From positions 1 through 57,694 of the forward strand of contig CAZEVY010000022.1 in the NCBI GenBank assembly GCA_964515555.1: a stretch of 57,694 bases of DNA. Direction: 5' to 3'. Shown here one piece after another: positions 48,361 to 57,200 of this stretch (position 1 is its first letter; each line of letters opens with the position of its first letter). The position numbers were made by a program, and so were the translations under genes. This stretch comes from CAZEVY01 sp964515555. GTDB taxonomy: Bacteria > Acidobacteriota > Terriglobia > Bryobacterales > Bryobacteraceae. The notes under the pieces were generated by a model. That model was given only the letters and a program-made list of their open reading frames with translations. It was not told where the DNA came from and ran no database searches.

Positions 48361-48378
48361 ATGTTCCACGTGGAACAT
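48361..48378. promoter_or_regulatory. parS: parS centromere site
   Basis: ATGTTCCACGTGGAACAT is an 18-bp perfect palindrome whose 16-bp core TGTTCCACGTGGAACA differs only at two symmetric positions from the TGTTTCACGTGAAACA consensus and equals a form used in several bacterial groups. It lies in the 254-bp gap between the DUF1549 and DUF1801 genes. ParB binds such sites to start chromosome segregation, and they usually cluster near the replication origin. No parA or parB gene is in the window. Confidence 0.85.
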
Positions 48379-48418
48379 TTTTCTCGTCGCCGGTAGACCG
48401 GTAGAATAGGTGCGAAAC

Positions 48419-48838
48419 ATGAAAAAGCCCGTCCCGGTGAAATCCGCCTCGGCGTCCATCGACGCGAAGATCGAGGAACTGGGGGACTGGCGCGGAAAGA
48501 CGCTCGCCAGGGTGCGCGCCCTCTTGCACGACGCAGACCCGGAGATCGTCGAAGAGTGGAAGTGGATGGGGACTCCCGTCTGGTCCCACGGCGGAATTGT
48601 CTGCACGGGAGAGACGTACAGGAACGTCGTCAAGTTGACCTTTCCCAAGGGAGCCGCGTTGCAGGACCCTTCGGGTCTATTCAACTCCAGCCTCGACGGG
48701 AATGTCCGGCGCGCCATCGACATCCACGAAGGCGACAGGATCGATCAGGCGGCCTTGAAGGATCTCATCCGCGCCGCGGTGGCGCTCAATCTCAAAAGCA
48801 AGAAGCGGCCCGCTCCGTTACGGAGCCGCGCGCGTTAG
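48419..48838 (+). CDS. DUF1801-domain protein
   Basis: A 139-residue protein. The ATG at 48419, preceded by AATAGG, is chosen over a GTG at 48410. It contains KIEELGDWRGKTLARVRALL, then DADPEIVEEWKWMGTPVWSH and GETYRNVVKLTFPKGAALQD, the usual order for the small alpha/beta DUF1801 family (about 110-150 residues). The family has no settled function. It is a single gene just downstream of the parS site. A lysine-rich tail (LKSKKRPAPLRSRAR) follows the domain. Confidence 0.84.
   Translation: MKKPVPVKSASASIDAKIEELGDWRGKTLARVRALLHDADPEIVEEWKWMGTPVWSHGGIVCTGETYRNVVKLTFPKGAALQDPSGLFNSSLDGNVRRAIDIHEGDRIDQAALKDLIRAAVALNLKSKKRPAPLRSRAR
48812..48826. terminator. Possible bidirectional terminator hairpin
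   Basis: GCTCCG-TTA-CGGAGC forms a perfect 6-bp stem at the 3' end of the DUF1801 gene, where it converges with the caspase gene (10-bp gap). It overlaps coding sequence and has no T-tract, so the call is weak. Confidence 0.3.
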
Positions 48839-48848
48839 CGAGCAGGTA

Positions 48849-50162
48849 TCACGGCGCGAGGCGAGCCGCCTCGCGGCGGTCCGCGTCCGCCTCGCGTTTT
48901 CGACCCTGCCGCTCGTGCACCTCGGCGCGCCCGAGAAACGCCGTGCGATCGAAGGGATTGAGCTCGATGGCGCGCGTGTAGTCGGCCATGGCCTCCTCGT
49001 ACAACCGCCGCAGGAAGTGCGCGCGACCCCGCAGAGGATAGTGGACCGGATCGTCCGGCTCCTGCTCGATCGCCCAGGTGAAATCGCCGATCGCGAGATC
49101 GTAGAGTCCTTCGCGCAGGTACGAGCGTCCGCGATTGTAGTAGGCCGCCGTGTAGTCGGGCTTCAGCGCGATGGCCTTGCCGAAGCAGTCCACCGCCGGG
49201 CGATTCAGCTTGAGCTCGCTGTAGGCCGCTCCGGCGGCGTTATGTGCGAACGGATTTTCGGGATTGATGCGGCGCGCCAGGTCGAACTGCTTGAGCGCTT
49301 CGTCGAACTTGCCCTGCTGGAACAGGGCCAGGCCCTTGGCGAGCGGGTCCTCTTGCGGCGTCCTCGCCGGACCCGCGGGGACCGTTGGCGATGGCGCCGG
49401 CGCCTGCGGCGGGCGGGTGCCGGCGGCGAAATAGGCGTCCTGAAGCAGGTCCTCGTGAATCCACGGACGCTGTTTTCCTCCGGAGGCCGAATGCACCGAT
49501 TCGCGCACGCGCCGGAAGGCGCTCAGCAAGTCGCCCGGCTCCCGCAGCGCCTTCAGCAATTCGCCGGTGTAGAGTCCGTTGGGCTTGTCCGGCGAATCGG
49601 CGGCGACCTGGCCGGGCCCCGCCGAGTAGGCGATCAGCGTCCCCAGGCCCGCCTCCATCGGGGCGAGACCGTAGTAGATCAGCCGCGTTTTCGCCGTGAG
49701 CGGATTGTTGCGGCAGGCGTCGAAGATCATCACGTTCAGCCGCACGCCGGATTTCGCCACCGCGTCGCGCGCGCGCTCCAGGCTGTAGCCCCGGTACTTC
49801 AGCGCCGATTCGTCGGCGCCCGCGAAGTCGACGCCGATCATGTAGTTCTCGCCGGCCACCTGCACGCCGTGCCCGGCGTAGAAGACGACCGCCGCATCGG
49901 CGCCCGTGATTCCCGCCGCGAAGGAGGCGACCGAGCGGTCGAGCTGCTCGCCGGTGGCGTCGTAGACGCGCGTCACGCGGAAGCCGAACGATTCGAGCAG
50001 CGCCGCCAGGTCGCGGGCGTCGTTGAAGGGATTCTTCAGCGGCGCGACGCTGGTGTACTTGCTGTTGCCGATCACCAGCGCCTGGCGCGCGCGCTGCGCC
50101 TGGGCCTGGACCGCGACGCAGCCGAGAGCCAGGAATCCGATCGCCAATCGCGCGCCGTACAT
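48849..50162 (-). CDS. Secreted caspase-family (peptidase C14) protein with TPR repeats
   Basis: The 437-residue protein has signal peptide MYGARLAIGFLALGCVAVQA. A caspase p20-like domain (about 24-260) starts RQALVIGNSKYTSVAPLKNP and has an intact dyad: VVFYAGHGVQ (His98) and MIFDACRNNP (Cys150), plus YSAGPGQVAADSPDKPNGLY. A proline-rich linker leads to three or four TPRs (QGKFDEALKQFDLARRINPE, PDYTAAYYNRGRSYLREGLY, EEAMADYTRAIELNPFDRTA). Caspase-TPR proteins are prokaryotic peptidases specific for basic or acidic residues. The start at 50162 sits behind TGAGGGG. It is divergent from the 207-aa/M48/caspase-like operon, with 58 bp between the starts, which suggests a shared promoter region. 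Confidence 0.9.
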   Translation of the reverse strand: MYGARLAIGFLALGCVAVQAQAQRARQALVIGNSKYTSVAPLKNPFNDARDLAALLESFGFRVTRVYDATGEQLDRSVASFAAGITGADAAVVFYAGHGVQVAGENYMIGVDFAGADESALKYRGYSLERARDAVAKSGVRLNVMIFDACRNNPLTAKTRLIYYGLAPMEAGLGTLIAYSAGPGQVAADSPDKPNGLYTGELLKALREPGDLLSAFRRVRESVHSASGGKQRPWIHEDLLQDAYFAAGTRPPQAPAPSPTVPAGPARTPQEDPLAKGLALFQQGKFDEALKQFDLARRINPENPFAHNAAGAAYSELKLNRPAVDCFGKAIALKPDYTAAYYNRGRSYLREGLYDLAIGDFTWAIEQEPDDPVHYPLRGRAHFLRRLYEEAMADYTRAIELNPFDRTAFLGRAEVHERQGRKREADADRREAARLAP

Positions 50163-50220
50163 CCCCTCAGGATAACCCGCGGTGAAACTTATATAATGTT
50201 CAGGCCGGAGGGCGACTGGG

Positions 50221-50844
50221 ATGGTCCGGAAACACCGTCGATGGATTGCGCCGTTCCTGCTGGCCGCGGCGCTTCTCGCACAGGGCCGGTTCGAGGAGTC
50301 CAAGCGGCTCGGCCTCCTCTACGTGCGCAACAACCAGTTCGACCGCGCCGCCGGAAAACTCGAGGAAGTCTGGGATGGGCAGAAACCGCCCGACCCTATC
50401 GTCGCCGAACACCTGGCGCTCGCCTACCTCAACGGCGACGACCGCAAGGTCCGCCCCGAGCTGTACGATCGCGCCGTTGGGCTCATGACCAAGGCCATCG
50501 AAGCCGGCGGCCAGGCCACGTTTCTCGTTCATCACTCGCACGAGCGCCTCGGCTTCGTGCAGGGAAGCAACTGGACCAAGTACTGCCGGGGGCGGCTGTC
50601 GATCCGGCCCGGCCGCCTGACTTACGTCAGTGAAGCCGGCGACCGTCCGGGAGAGGATTCGTTCGAAGCCGAGCCTTCCGCGTTGCGTGAGATCAAGGAA
50701 CCGCGCGGCGACCGGGGCATCTTACAGATCACGCTCACGCAGAGCGGCAAGGAGCGGGGATACAATTTCGCGCCGAGGAGCCTGTTCGCGGCGGACTCGG
50801 ACGCTCTCGTTCGGCTGCTCAAGGCGCATCTGGCCGCGAAGTAA
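50221..50844 (+). CDS. Secreted 207-residue protein (TPR-like helices plus PH-like beta domain)
   Basis: The N-terminus MVRKHRRWIAPFLLAAALLA is a signal peptide. Residues 25-105 are helical with TPR-like spacing (KRLGLLYVRNNQFDRAAGKL). The C-terminal half (about 115-205) reads as beta strands with a final helix (RLSIRPGRLTYVSEAG, LQITLTQSGKERGYNFAP, DSDALVRLLKAHLAAK), reminiscent of GRAM/PH-like modules; this is only an impression. It begins the operon with the M48 protease (17-bp gap) and is divergent from the caspase-TPR gene. It probably serves as a binding or adaptor partner. Family unknown to me. Confidence 0.72.
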   Translation: MVRKHRRWIAPFLLAAALLAQGRFEESKRLGLLYVRNNQFDRAAGKLEEVWDGQKPPDPIVAEHLALAYLNGDDRKVRPELYDRAVGLMTKAIEAGGQATFLVHHSHERLGFVQGSNWTKYCRGRLSIRPGRLTYVSEAGDRPGEDSFEAEPSALREIKEPRGDRGILQITLTQSGKERGYNFAPRSLFAADSDALVRLLKAHLAAK

Positions 50845-50860
50845 TCGAAAGGAGTACAGG

Positions 50861-52642
50861 ATGTTCGCAAAAGGGATCGTTGTAGCCGCCGTTGCGGTCG
50901 GGCTCATGGCTTCCATGGCCTGGCCCGCGCCGCAGATTCGCATTCCCGGCGTCGGCGGACGGAAGGACGCCGACCGCGAGAAGGAGCGGGAGCGAAAGGA
51001 GCGCGAGCGCGACGCCAAAAACCTGTCGCGCTACGAGCGCCTCAAGGAATACTCGCTCAACAAGTTTCAAACCGATCCCGACTTCCGCGAGGAGGTCGAG
51101 CAGTCCTACGAGAACCTGCTGCGCGACCACAGCGAGCGCGCCTACGCCAAGAACATCTCGCGCGACTCTTTCATGCGCACCGTGCACGAAGACAACTGGC
51201 GCGTGCACGTCAACCTCTACGACAACCTGCGCGTGCAGGACCACATCAACCGCATCGGCCAGCGGCTGGTGCCCGAGGAATCGGAATCGCTCTACGCCTT
51301 CAAGGTGGTTCCCGACCCGATTCCTTCCGCCGAGACGCTCGCCACCGGCACCATCTATGTCTCCACCGGGCTGATCGCCATGCTCGATTCCGAGGCGCAG
51401 CTCGCCTACGTGCTCGCGCATGAGATGGCGCACGTCCACCACCAGCACTGGAAAGAGCGCGTCATGATGCAGGAGGGCGAAGAAGCGTTCGCCGCCGACC
51501 AGGCGCGCAAAGTCCGGCGCTGGGGGATGCTCGGCACCCTCGCCGGAGCGGGCGCGGGCGCGGCCATCGGACGCGACGCGGGCGGCACTATCGCGGGCGC
51601 GGCCATCGGCGGCTCGGCGGGCCTCATCGCCGGACTGCTGCTGAACCGGCCGCTGGTGGTCGACTGGGACCGCGTCGGCGAGGACCAGGCCGACGAGCTG
51701 GCGTTCAAGCAGGTGCTCAACGTCAACTACGACGTCCGCGAGACGCCCAAGCTCTACGTGGCGATGGAGAGGGCCGTGGCGCGCGACCGCCGGGTCGGCC
51801 TCGGCTTCCTCGGCAGCCGCACGCGCGTCCGCCAGCGCCGCGAGCGCTGCGAGAACCTGATCGCCGGAGCCTACAAGGCCGAGATTGAAGGCCGCCTGAA
51901 GAAAGGCTTCACGCTGGGCTCGGCCGAGCACAGCAACCTGATGGCCGAGCTCAAGCGCGACAACGGCATCATGGCGTACTACCACGACATGTTCGACATG
52001 GCGCGCACCAACCTCGCCGAGGCCACCGCCATCCGCAACAACGACGCCGCCGCGCATTACTTCTACGGCAAGGTGCTCAAGCTCGTCGGCCGCACCGACG
52101 ACGAGCGGCGCACCGCCGAGGAGGCTTTCCGTCTCGCCGGCCAGCACGACTATCGCAACCAGAACTACGGGTCGCACCTGCACCAGGCGCTGTTCATGCT
52201 CCAGGACCGAAGCGAGAAGCAGACTGCCATGGACAACAAGAAGTTCTCCTCCGAGGTCGACCGCTACGTGACCAACTACGCCAAGTGGGCCGTCGAGAGC
52301 GGCCAGTTACGCATGTTCCCGCCGAACCTCGACGTGATCTACGAGTACATGCGGCTCTACGGCGATCCTGGCTGGCGTCCGAAGGCGCCCGAGCTGCGCG
52401 ACATTCTCAACTTCAGCCAGTACTACTCGCTCGCTCCCGATATCCAGGGCGCCCGCGATCCGGGGCCGGGGCGCTCGGCGGCCTCCGGACAGAGCGGCCC
52501 CGACACCACCAACCAGCAGGTCATCCGTCAGGCCACCGACGCCGTCGGGACCCTTCCCGGACGCACCGGCGCCGCGGGCCGGGTGGGCGGCGCCGCCGTC
52601 GACGCGGTGAAGAAGACCACCACGCCGGCGAAGAAGCAGTGA
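50861..52642 (+). CDS. Secreted M48-family metalloprotease with glycine-zipper insert
   Basis: The 593-residue protein follows GAAAGGAGTACAGG and has signal peptide MFAKGIVVAAVAVGLMASMA. The zinc-binding HEMAH lies at 187-191 (VLAHEMAHVHHQHWKE). The third ligand is probably E274 in the RVGEDQADELAFKQ block, typical of M48. Between them is an unusual glycine-zipper helix pair (about 225-262, GTLAGAGAGAAIGRDAGGTI then AGAAIGGSAGLIAGLLL), which may insert into a membrane. A charged helix (REKERERKERERDAKNLSRY) precedes the catalytic domain. TPR-like helices and a low-complexity tail follow. The stop shares one base with the start of the downstream caspase-like gene, so they are translationally coupled. 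Confidence 0.92.
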   Translation: MFAKGIVVAAVAVGLMASMAWPAPQIRIPGVGGRKDADREKERERKERERDAKNLSRYERLKEYSLNKFQTDPDFREEVEQSYENLLRDHSERAYAKNISRDSFMRTVHEDNWRVHVNLYDNLRVQDHINRIGQRLVPEESESLYAFKVVPDPIPSAETLATGTIYVSTGLIAMLDSEAQLAYVLAHEMAHVHHQHWKERVMMQEGEEAFAADQARKVRRWGMLGTLAGAGAGAAIGRDAGGTIAGAAIGGSAGLIAGLLLNRPLVVDWDRVGEDQADELAFKQVLNVNYDVRETPKLYVAMERAVARDRRVGLGFLGSRTRVRQRRERCENLIAGAYKAEIEGRLKKGFTLGSAEHSNLMAELKRDNGIMAYYHDMFDMARTNLAEATAIRNNDAAAHYFYGKVLKLVGRTDDERRTAEEAFRLAGQHDYRNQNYGSHLHQALFMLQDRSEKQTAMDNKKFSSEVDRYVTNYAKWAVESGQLRMFPPNLDVIYEYMRLYGDPGWRPKAPELRDILNFSQYYSLAPDIQGARDPGPGRSAASGQSGPDTTNQQVIRQATDAVGTLPGRTGAAGRVGGAAVDAVKKTTTPAKKQ

Positions 52643-54183
52643 TGCGCCGCGCGGCCTGCGCGTCGATTCTCGTGATCGCGGCGGCCTCCGCCCAGGAGGC
52701 CCGCCGCGTCTTCGAGCTGCTGCTGCCCGATTTCCAGGACGCGCCGTTCACCGGGGGCACGCTGATCGACCTGCCCGGCCGGCCCATTCAGAATCTCTCG
52801 ATTCAGGTGCTCGGACCTTCCGAGCTGGGGATCAATCCGGGCGCCATTCAGGTGAAGGTCAACGGCAAAGGCCTCGGCAACGCGCTCAACCGCGTCGCCA
52901 ACGAGAAGGGAATCCTGCTCGTGATGACGCCCTTTACGCTCGGCATGCGCCCGGACCAGTTGTTCGATCCGAGTGAGAACGCCATCGAGGCCATGGCGCA
53001 GGACCGCCGCGGCCGGCGCTTCTACCAGAACTGGATCGTGCGCGTGAACGAGGCGCAAGTCAACCAGCTCTTCACCTACACCAGCGCCATCTCGCCCGAC
53101 GATCCCCGCGGCATCCCGCCCGATATCGTCGTCAACGAGCCCAAGATGCCGCCCGCGCTCGGAATCGCCGACAAATCCGTGAAGGTGCGCATCCTGTGCA
53201 CCGTCTCGGGAGCGGGCACAAAGTTCACGGTCAACGGCGCACCGGCCGGCAAGCCCGCCACGCAGGCGGTCAGCGAGGTCGATCACACGGTCGCCGTCAC
53301 GCGCGACATGAAGGAAATCGTGCTGGAGGCCGCCGACGCCAAGGGCCACCGGCGCGGCGTGCGGATTCCGGTGATCGTCCAGGAAAAGGCCGCGCCGCGC
53401 GTGCGATTCGCCGGGTCGCGCTACGCGGTGGTGGTCGGCGTATCGCAGTATGGGCCGCAGGCCGGCGCGCCGCCGGCGCTCGCGTCCGCGGCCGCCGACG
53501 CCAAGATGCTCGCCGCCGAGCTGGAGGCCCGCGCCAAGTTTCCGAAGGCCAACATCCAGTTGCTGGCCGACGAGGGCGCGCGCGCCGAACGCATTCAGGT
53601 GGCGCTGACGGACTTCGCTTCCAAGGCGCAGTCCAACGACCTGCTGCTCGTCTTCGTCGCCGCGCACGGCCTGCACGATCCCACGCGCCCCGAGAACCTC
53701 TACCTCGCGCCCTACGGCGCGCAGATGGACCAGCTCCGCGCGACCGCCATCGAGTTCGCGGACCTGGAGCGGCTGCTCAACCAGAGCGTGCGCTCCAACA
53801 ACACGCTGCTGGTCTTCGACATGGGGCATCGCATCGAAGGCGGCCGCATCGCCGGCGGCAACCTGATCAACCGGTACCTGCTGAATCTGTTTTCCGACCA
53901 GGAGGGACGCGCCGTGCTCGTCTCCGGAGGCGCCGATCAGGTTTCCGGAGCCGCCGCCGGCAAACCCTACGGCGCGCTGGCGCACTGGCTGGCGGAGTCG
54001 CTGGCCGGCAAGGCCGACGTGAATCGCGACAACGTCGTCACCGCCGAGGAGCTGTTCCGCTACGTCGCCGAGCAGGTGCGCGCCGAAAGCCGGGGGGCGC
54101 AGACACCGCGCTTCCGGATCGCGGCCAAGTCGGCGGGCGCGCCCGTGGCGGAGCTGGCGGCTACGGCGCCGCGCGCGAAATAG
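52642..54183 (+). CDS. Secreted caspase-fold protein with lost catalytic cysteine (pseudocaspase)
   Basis: The 513-residue protein starts MRRAACASILVIAAASAQEA (signal peptide). Residues 20-250 form an Ig-like/beta-rich region. A caspase-like domain (about 258-475) follows: RYAVVVGVSQYGPQAGAPPA, and LLLVFVAAHGLHDPTRPENL with His342 kept. In the second motif, where DxC is expected, LLVFDMGHRI has Asp393 and then Met-Gly at 394-395: the cysteine is replaced by glycine. An EF-hand-like loop (DVNRDNVVTAEE, 459-470) closes the domain, as in many C14 relatives. The stop-start overlap (TGATG) with the M48 gene implies a joint role. It is likely a regulator, inhibitor or scaffold rather than a protease. 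Confidence 0.87.
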   Translation: MRRAACASILVIAAASAQEARRVFELLLPDFQDAPFTGGTLIDLPGRPIQNLSIQVLGPSELGINPGAIQVKVNGKGLGNALNRVANEKGILLVMTPFTLGMRPDQLFDPSENAIEAMAQDRRGRRFYQNWIVRVNEAQVNQLFTYTSAISPDDPRGIPPDIVVNEPKMPPALGIADKSVKVRILCTVSGAGTKFTVNGAPAGKPATQAVSEVDHTVAVTRDMKEIVLEAADAKGHRRGVRIPVIVQEKAAPRVRFAGSRYAVVVGVSQYGPQAGAPPALASAAADAKMLAAELEARAKFPKANIQLLADEGARAERIQVALTDFASKAQSNDLLLVFVAAHGLHDPTRPENLYLAPYGAQMDQLRATAIEFADLERLLNQSVRSNNTLLVFDMGHRIEGGRIAGGNLINRYLLNLFSDQEGRAVLVSGGADQVSGAAAGKPYGALAHWLAESLAGKADVNRDNVVTAEELFRYVAEQVRAESRGAQTPRFRIAAKSAGAPVAELAATAPRAK

Positions 54184-54246
54184 GCCATCCAACCAGTCGT
54201 GGACAGATTCCTGCCGACCGCTGAGCCGTGCCGACGGTCCAGGACT

Positions 54247-57200
54247 TCACTTCACGGCGATCGTCAGCGCCCGGCTCGACTGGCCCGCGATCGTCACCAC
54301 CACCGGGACGGCGTTCCCCGGTGCGACAGCAGTCGGCACCTTTACATTGAGCTGATACAATCCTGTGAAAAACGGTGTCAACCCGGCGAACACTACCTCC
54401 GCCTCCACACCGCCGATCCGCACCGACGCCGGCGACGCTGTCACCGCGAGAGGCGACGCCGGGGCGGCCTCGCCTTCCACTACGGGCGGATCGGTCGCGC
54501 CCAGCCCTTCGCAGTAGATAATCAGGACTCCGCCGCGCTCGATGGGCGCAGTGGCGTCGGCCAGCATGCCCGGATTCGCTCCGTCGACGATGACCGCCTG
54601 GCCCGACCCGCTCTGATTCGCGCTGAACACCGCCGGCTGCGCCGCCGCGACGAACACTTCCTCGGCGTTCGATCGTCGCGAGCCGTTGCGCACGTAGAGC
54701 TGATGGGACGTATTCGGCGCCAGCCCGTAAGGCAGCATGCCGTTCACCTGCGAGTAGGTTCCGAGGTTGCCCGAGAAAAACAGCGGCATCTCGCGCGAGC
54801 CGATCGCCGCCCTGGTCGAGCCCAGCTGAGGACCGAGCGGCAGTCCCGCCGCCGCTGACGTCCCCGACGCCAGGCCCACCCCGAAGATCGCCGCCAGGCT
54901 CCCGGGCGCCAGCGGCGACCCGGCCGCGAAGCTGGCGGTGCTCACCACGCCGCCGTCGCCGATCACGGGAGCGTCCGGGGTAGCCGCTAAGGCGCCGATG
55001 GCCACGGTGTTCCCCGTCAGCGTGCGTGTCACATCGTCGGCGACGTAAGTCAGATTCACGGCCGAGGCGGTGAGCTGCCGCACGGGCCAGGACCCTCTCC
55101 AGCGGCCCTGTCCGCCATGAACAAGGTTCACGGCGGGCTCGTCGTTACTCGGGATTACGGTCACGATGCCGGTGGTAAGGGGGTCGCCGCAGTCGTCGAC
55201 CACCAGCGCCTCGAGCGGCGCCGTCGCCCCGCCGGTCGCGAGGAAATTCAAAGGCTGCGCCGACGGCAGAACCGACAGCGCGGTGGGAATGCAATTACCC
55301 GCCTGTCGATCCGCGGCGGTTACGTCGGCCGGAATAACCGCCTTCACGATTAGTCCGACGGCGCCGCTTCCGCCGGAGGCCGTCAGGGGGAATACTCGTT
55401 CGAAGACGCCCCGCTTGAACCCCGCGGCATTCATTCGAACCTCCATTCGCACGGAGGCTCCGGGAGCGATCACGCGCCCCTGCGGGAAGGTCAGGTCCGC
55501 GTCCTGAGTCTCGATGGTCATCGGCGTCCGGCGCGGGTTCGCGATCTGGACGCTCTGCGTACCGCTGCCGGTGAACAGCAGCGCCGCCGGGCTGAGAATG
55601 GGAGCCAGCGGAGTCGCAGGCGGCGTAACACGCTGCGTGACGCGCACCTCGCGCGAGTTGGCGGAGGCGGTCGAGGTGAATACGACGCTGGCATCGTGGT
55701 CGCCGGCGGCGAGTCCGTCGGGGCGCAGCCGCAGTTCGAAGCGGCGTCCGCCGTCGGGCAGCGTGGTGATCGCGCCGATGCTCAGCCAGTCCGCGCCCGA
55801 CAACAGGGAAATCGAGGCGCGCGCCTCGGGATCGTTGACGTCGACGAACAGCGGGGGCGGCGCCGGGCCGTTCAGCTCGGTGTCGACGGTGAAGCCGCCG
55901 TGCGAAGTTTCCAGACGCCGCGCGGAAGATACCGCCGCCAGGATCGGAACCTCGATGCGTTCGCCCGACACCTGGTTGCGGATGAAGAGCGACTCCCGGT
56001 AGGTGCGATCGGGGCGGAGCCGGTCGGTGAGTACGCTGATGACGAGCCGGCTGATGGCCCCGGCCGCAGTCGACCCGCTGGCGGGCGCCGTAAACCAGGC
56101 ATCGGCGGGTGAAGAGAACGGAGTCTCGACGATCCAGTTGAGGGCCGCGGCCCGCCGGTTGGCGAGCAGCAGAACGCGCCTTACGGTTCCCGCGCCGCTC
56201 GTGACGGCGAACGCGAGCCGGGCCGGGTCGACCCGGATCCTGGGGGGCTCAGGCGGGTCGACGATCAAGGTTACGCGTACCGACTGCGCCGGCGGATTAC
56301 CCGCCGTCGCGTTGAAGTTGACCGTCGTCGTATAGGTGCCGGGATTCAGCGACGGATTGGCCATCAGGTACTCGATTCCCGGAACGGCGCCGGACTTTAC
56401 GCGAGTCTGTAGCCACGGCACGGTGATCGAGGAGGTGAACCCGAGTCCCGGCGCCGGGCTGATCAGGCTGATGACCTGCCACGGCGTCGCCGGCCCCAGG
56501 CTGGCGGCTCGGAAAGTGACGTTCGCCGGGCCCGCGCTATAGGGCGCGGTCACCATCAGTCCACAATTGCGGGTCGAAACCCGGTTGTCGCCGTCGGTCA
56601 CTTCCAGAGTGGCGCTGAACTGCCCGGCCTCGGCGGGAGTGCCGCCGAGAACGCCATCGGAGGCGAGTGTGATGCCGCGCGGAAGCGTCCCTGACGAGAG
56701 CCGGAATCGATACGGTGTCTTGCCGCCCGTAGCGGCCACCTGCTGGCGATAGGCGACGTTGAATGCGCCGTTGGAAGGGCACGCCGACACCGCCAGAGGC
56801 GCCAACGCCGCCTCGATCGTGAAGGGTACCGTATTGCTGGGTCCGCAACACACCATTACGTCCCTGGTCCCCGCGGTCTGGATCATCGTCGCCGGAACCA
56901 CCGCCCTGAGAAGCGAAGAGCTCACAAAGGTGGTGGCCAGCCCGATTCCGCTGAATTGAACGGTGTGGCTGTTGGTGAATGCGGAGCCGTCGACAGTGAG
57001 CGTGAAGCCGGTGCTGCCGGCGCGAACCGAGGTCGGGTTGATGCTGGAGATCTGGCCAGTAGGGGGTGGGGGAGGCGGAGGTGGTGGAGGCGTCCCCGAG
57101 CCAACCGTGAAAGTCACGCTGTTGCTCGGGAATCCAAATAGTCCGGCGCAGCAGACCACTACGTCCACCGTCCGGTTGGTCGTCAACAGAGACGCGGGAA

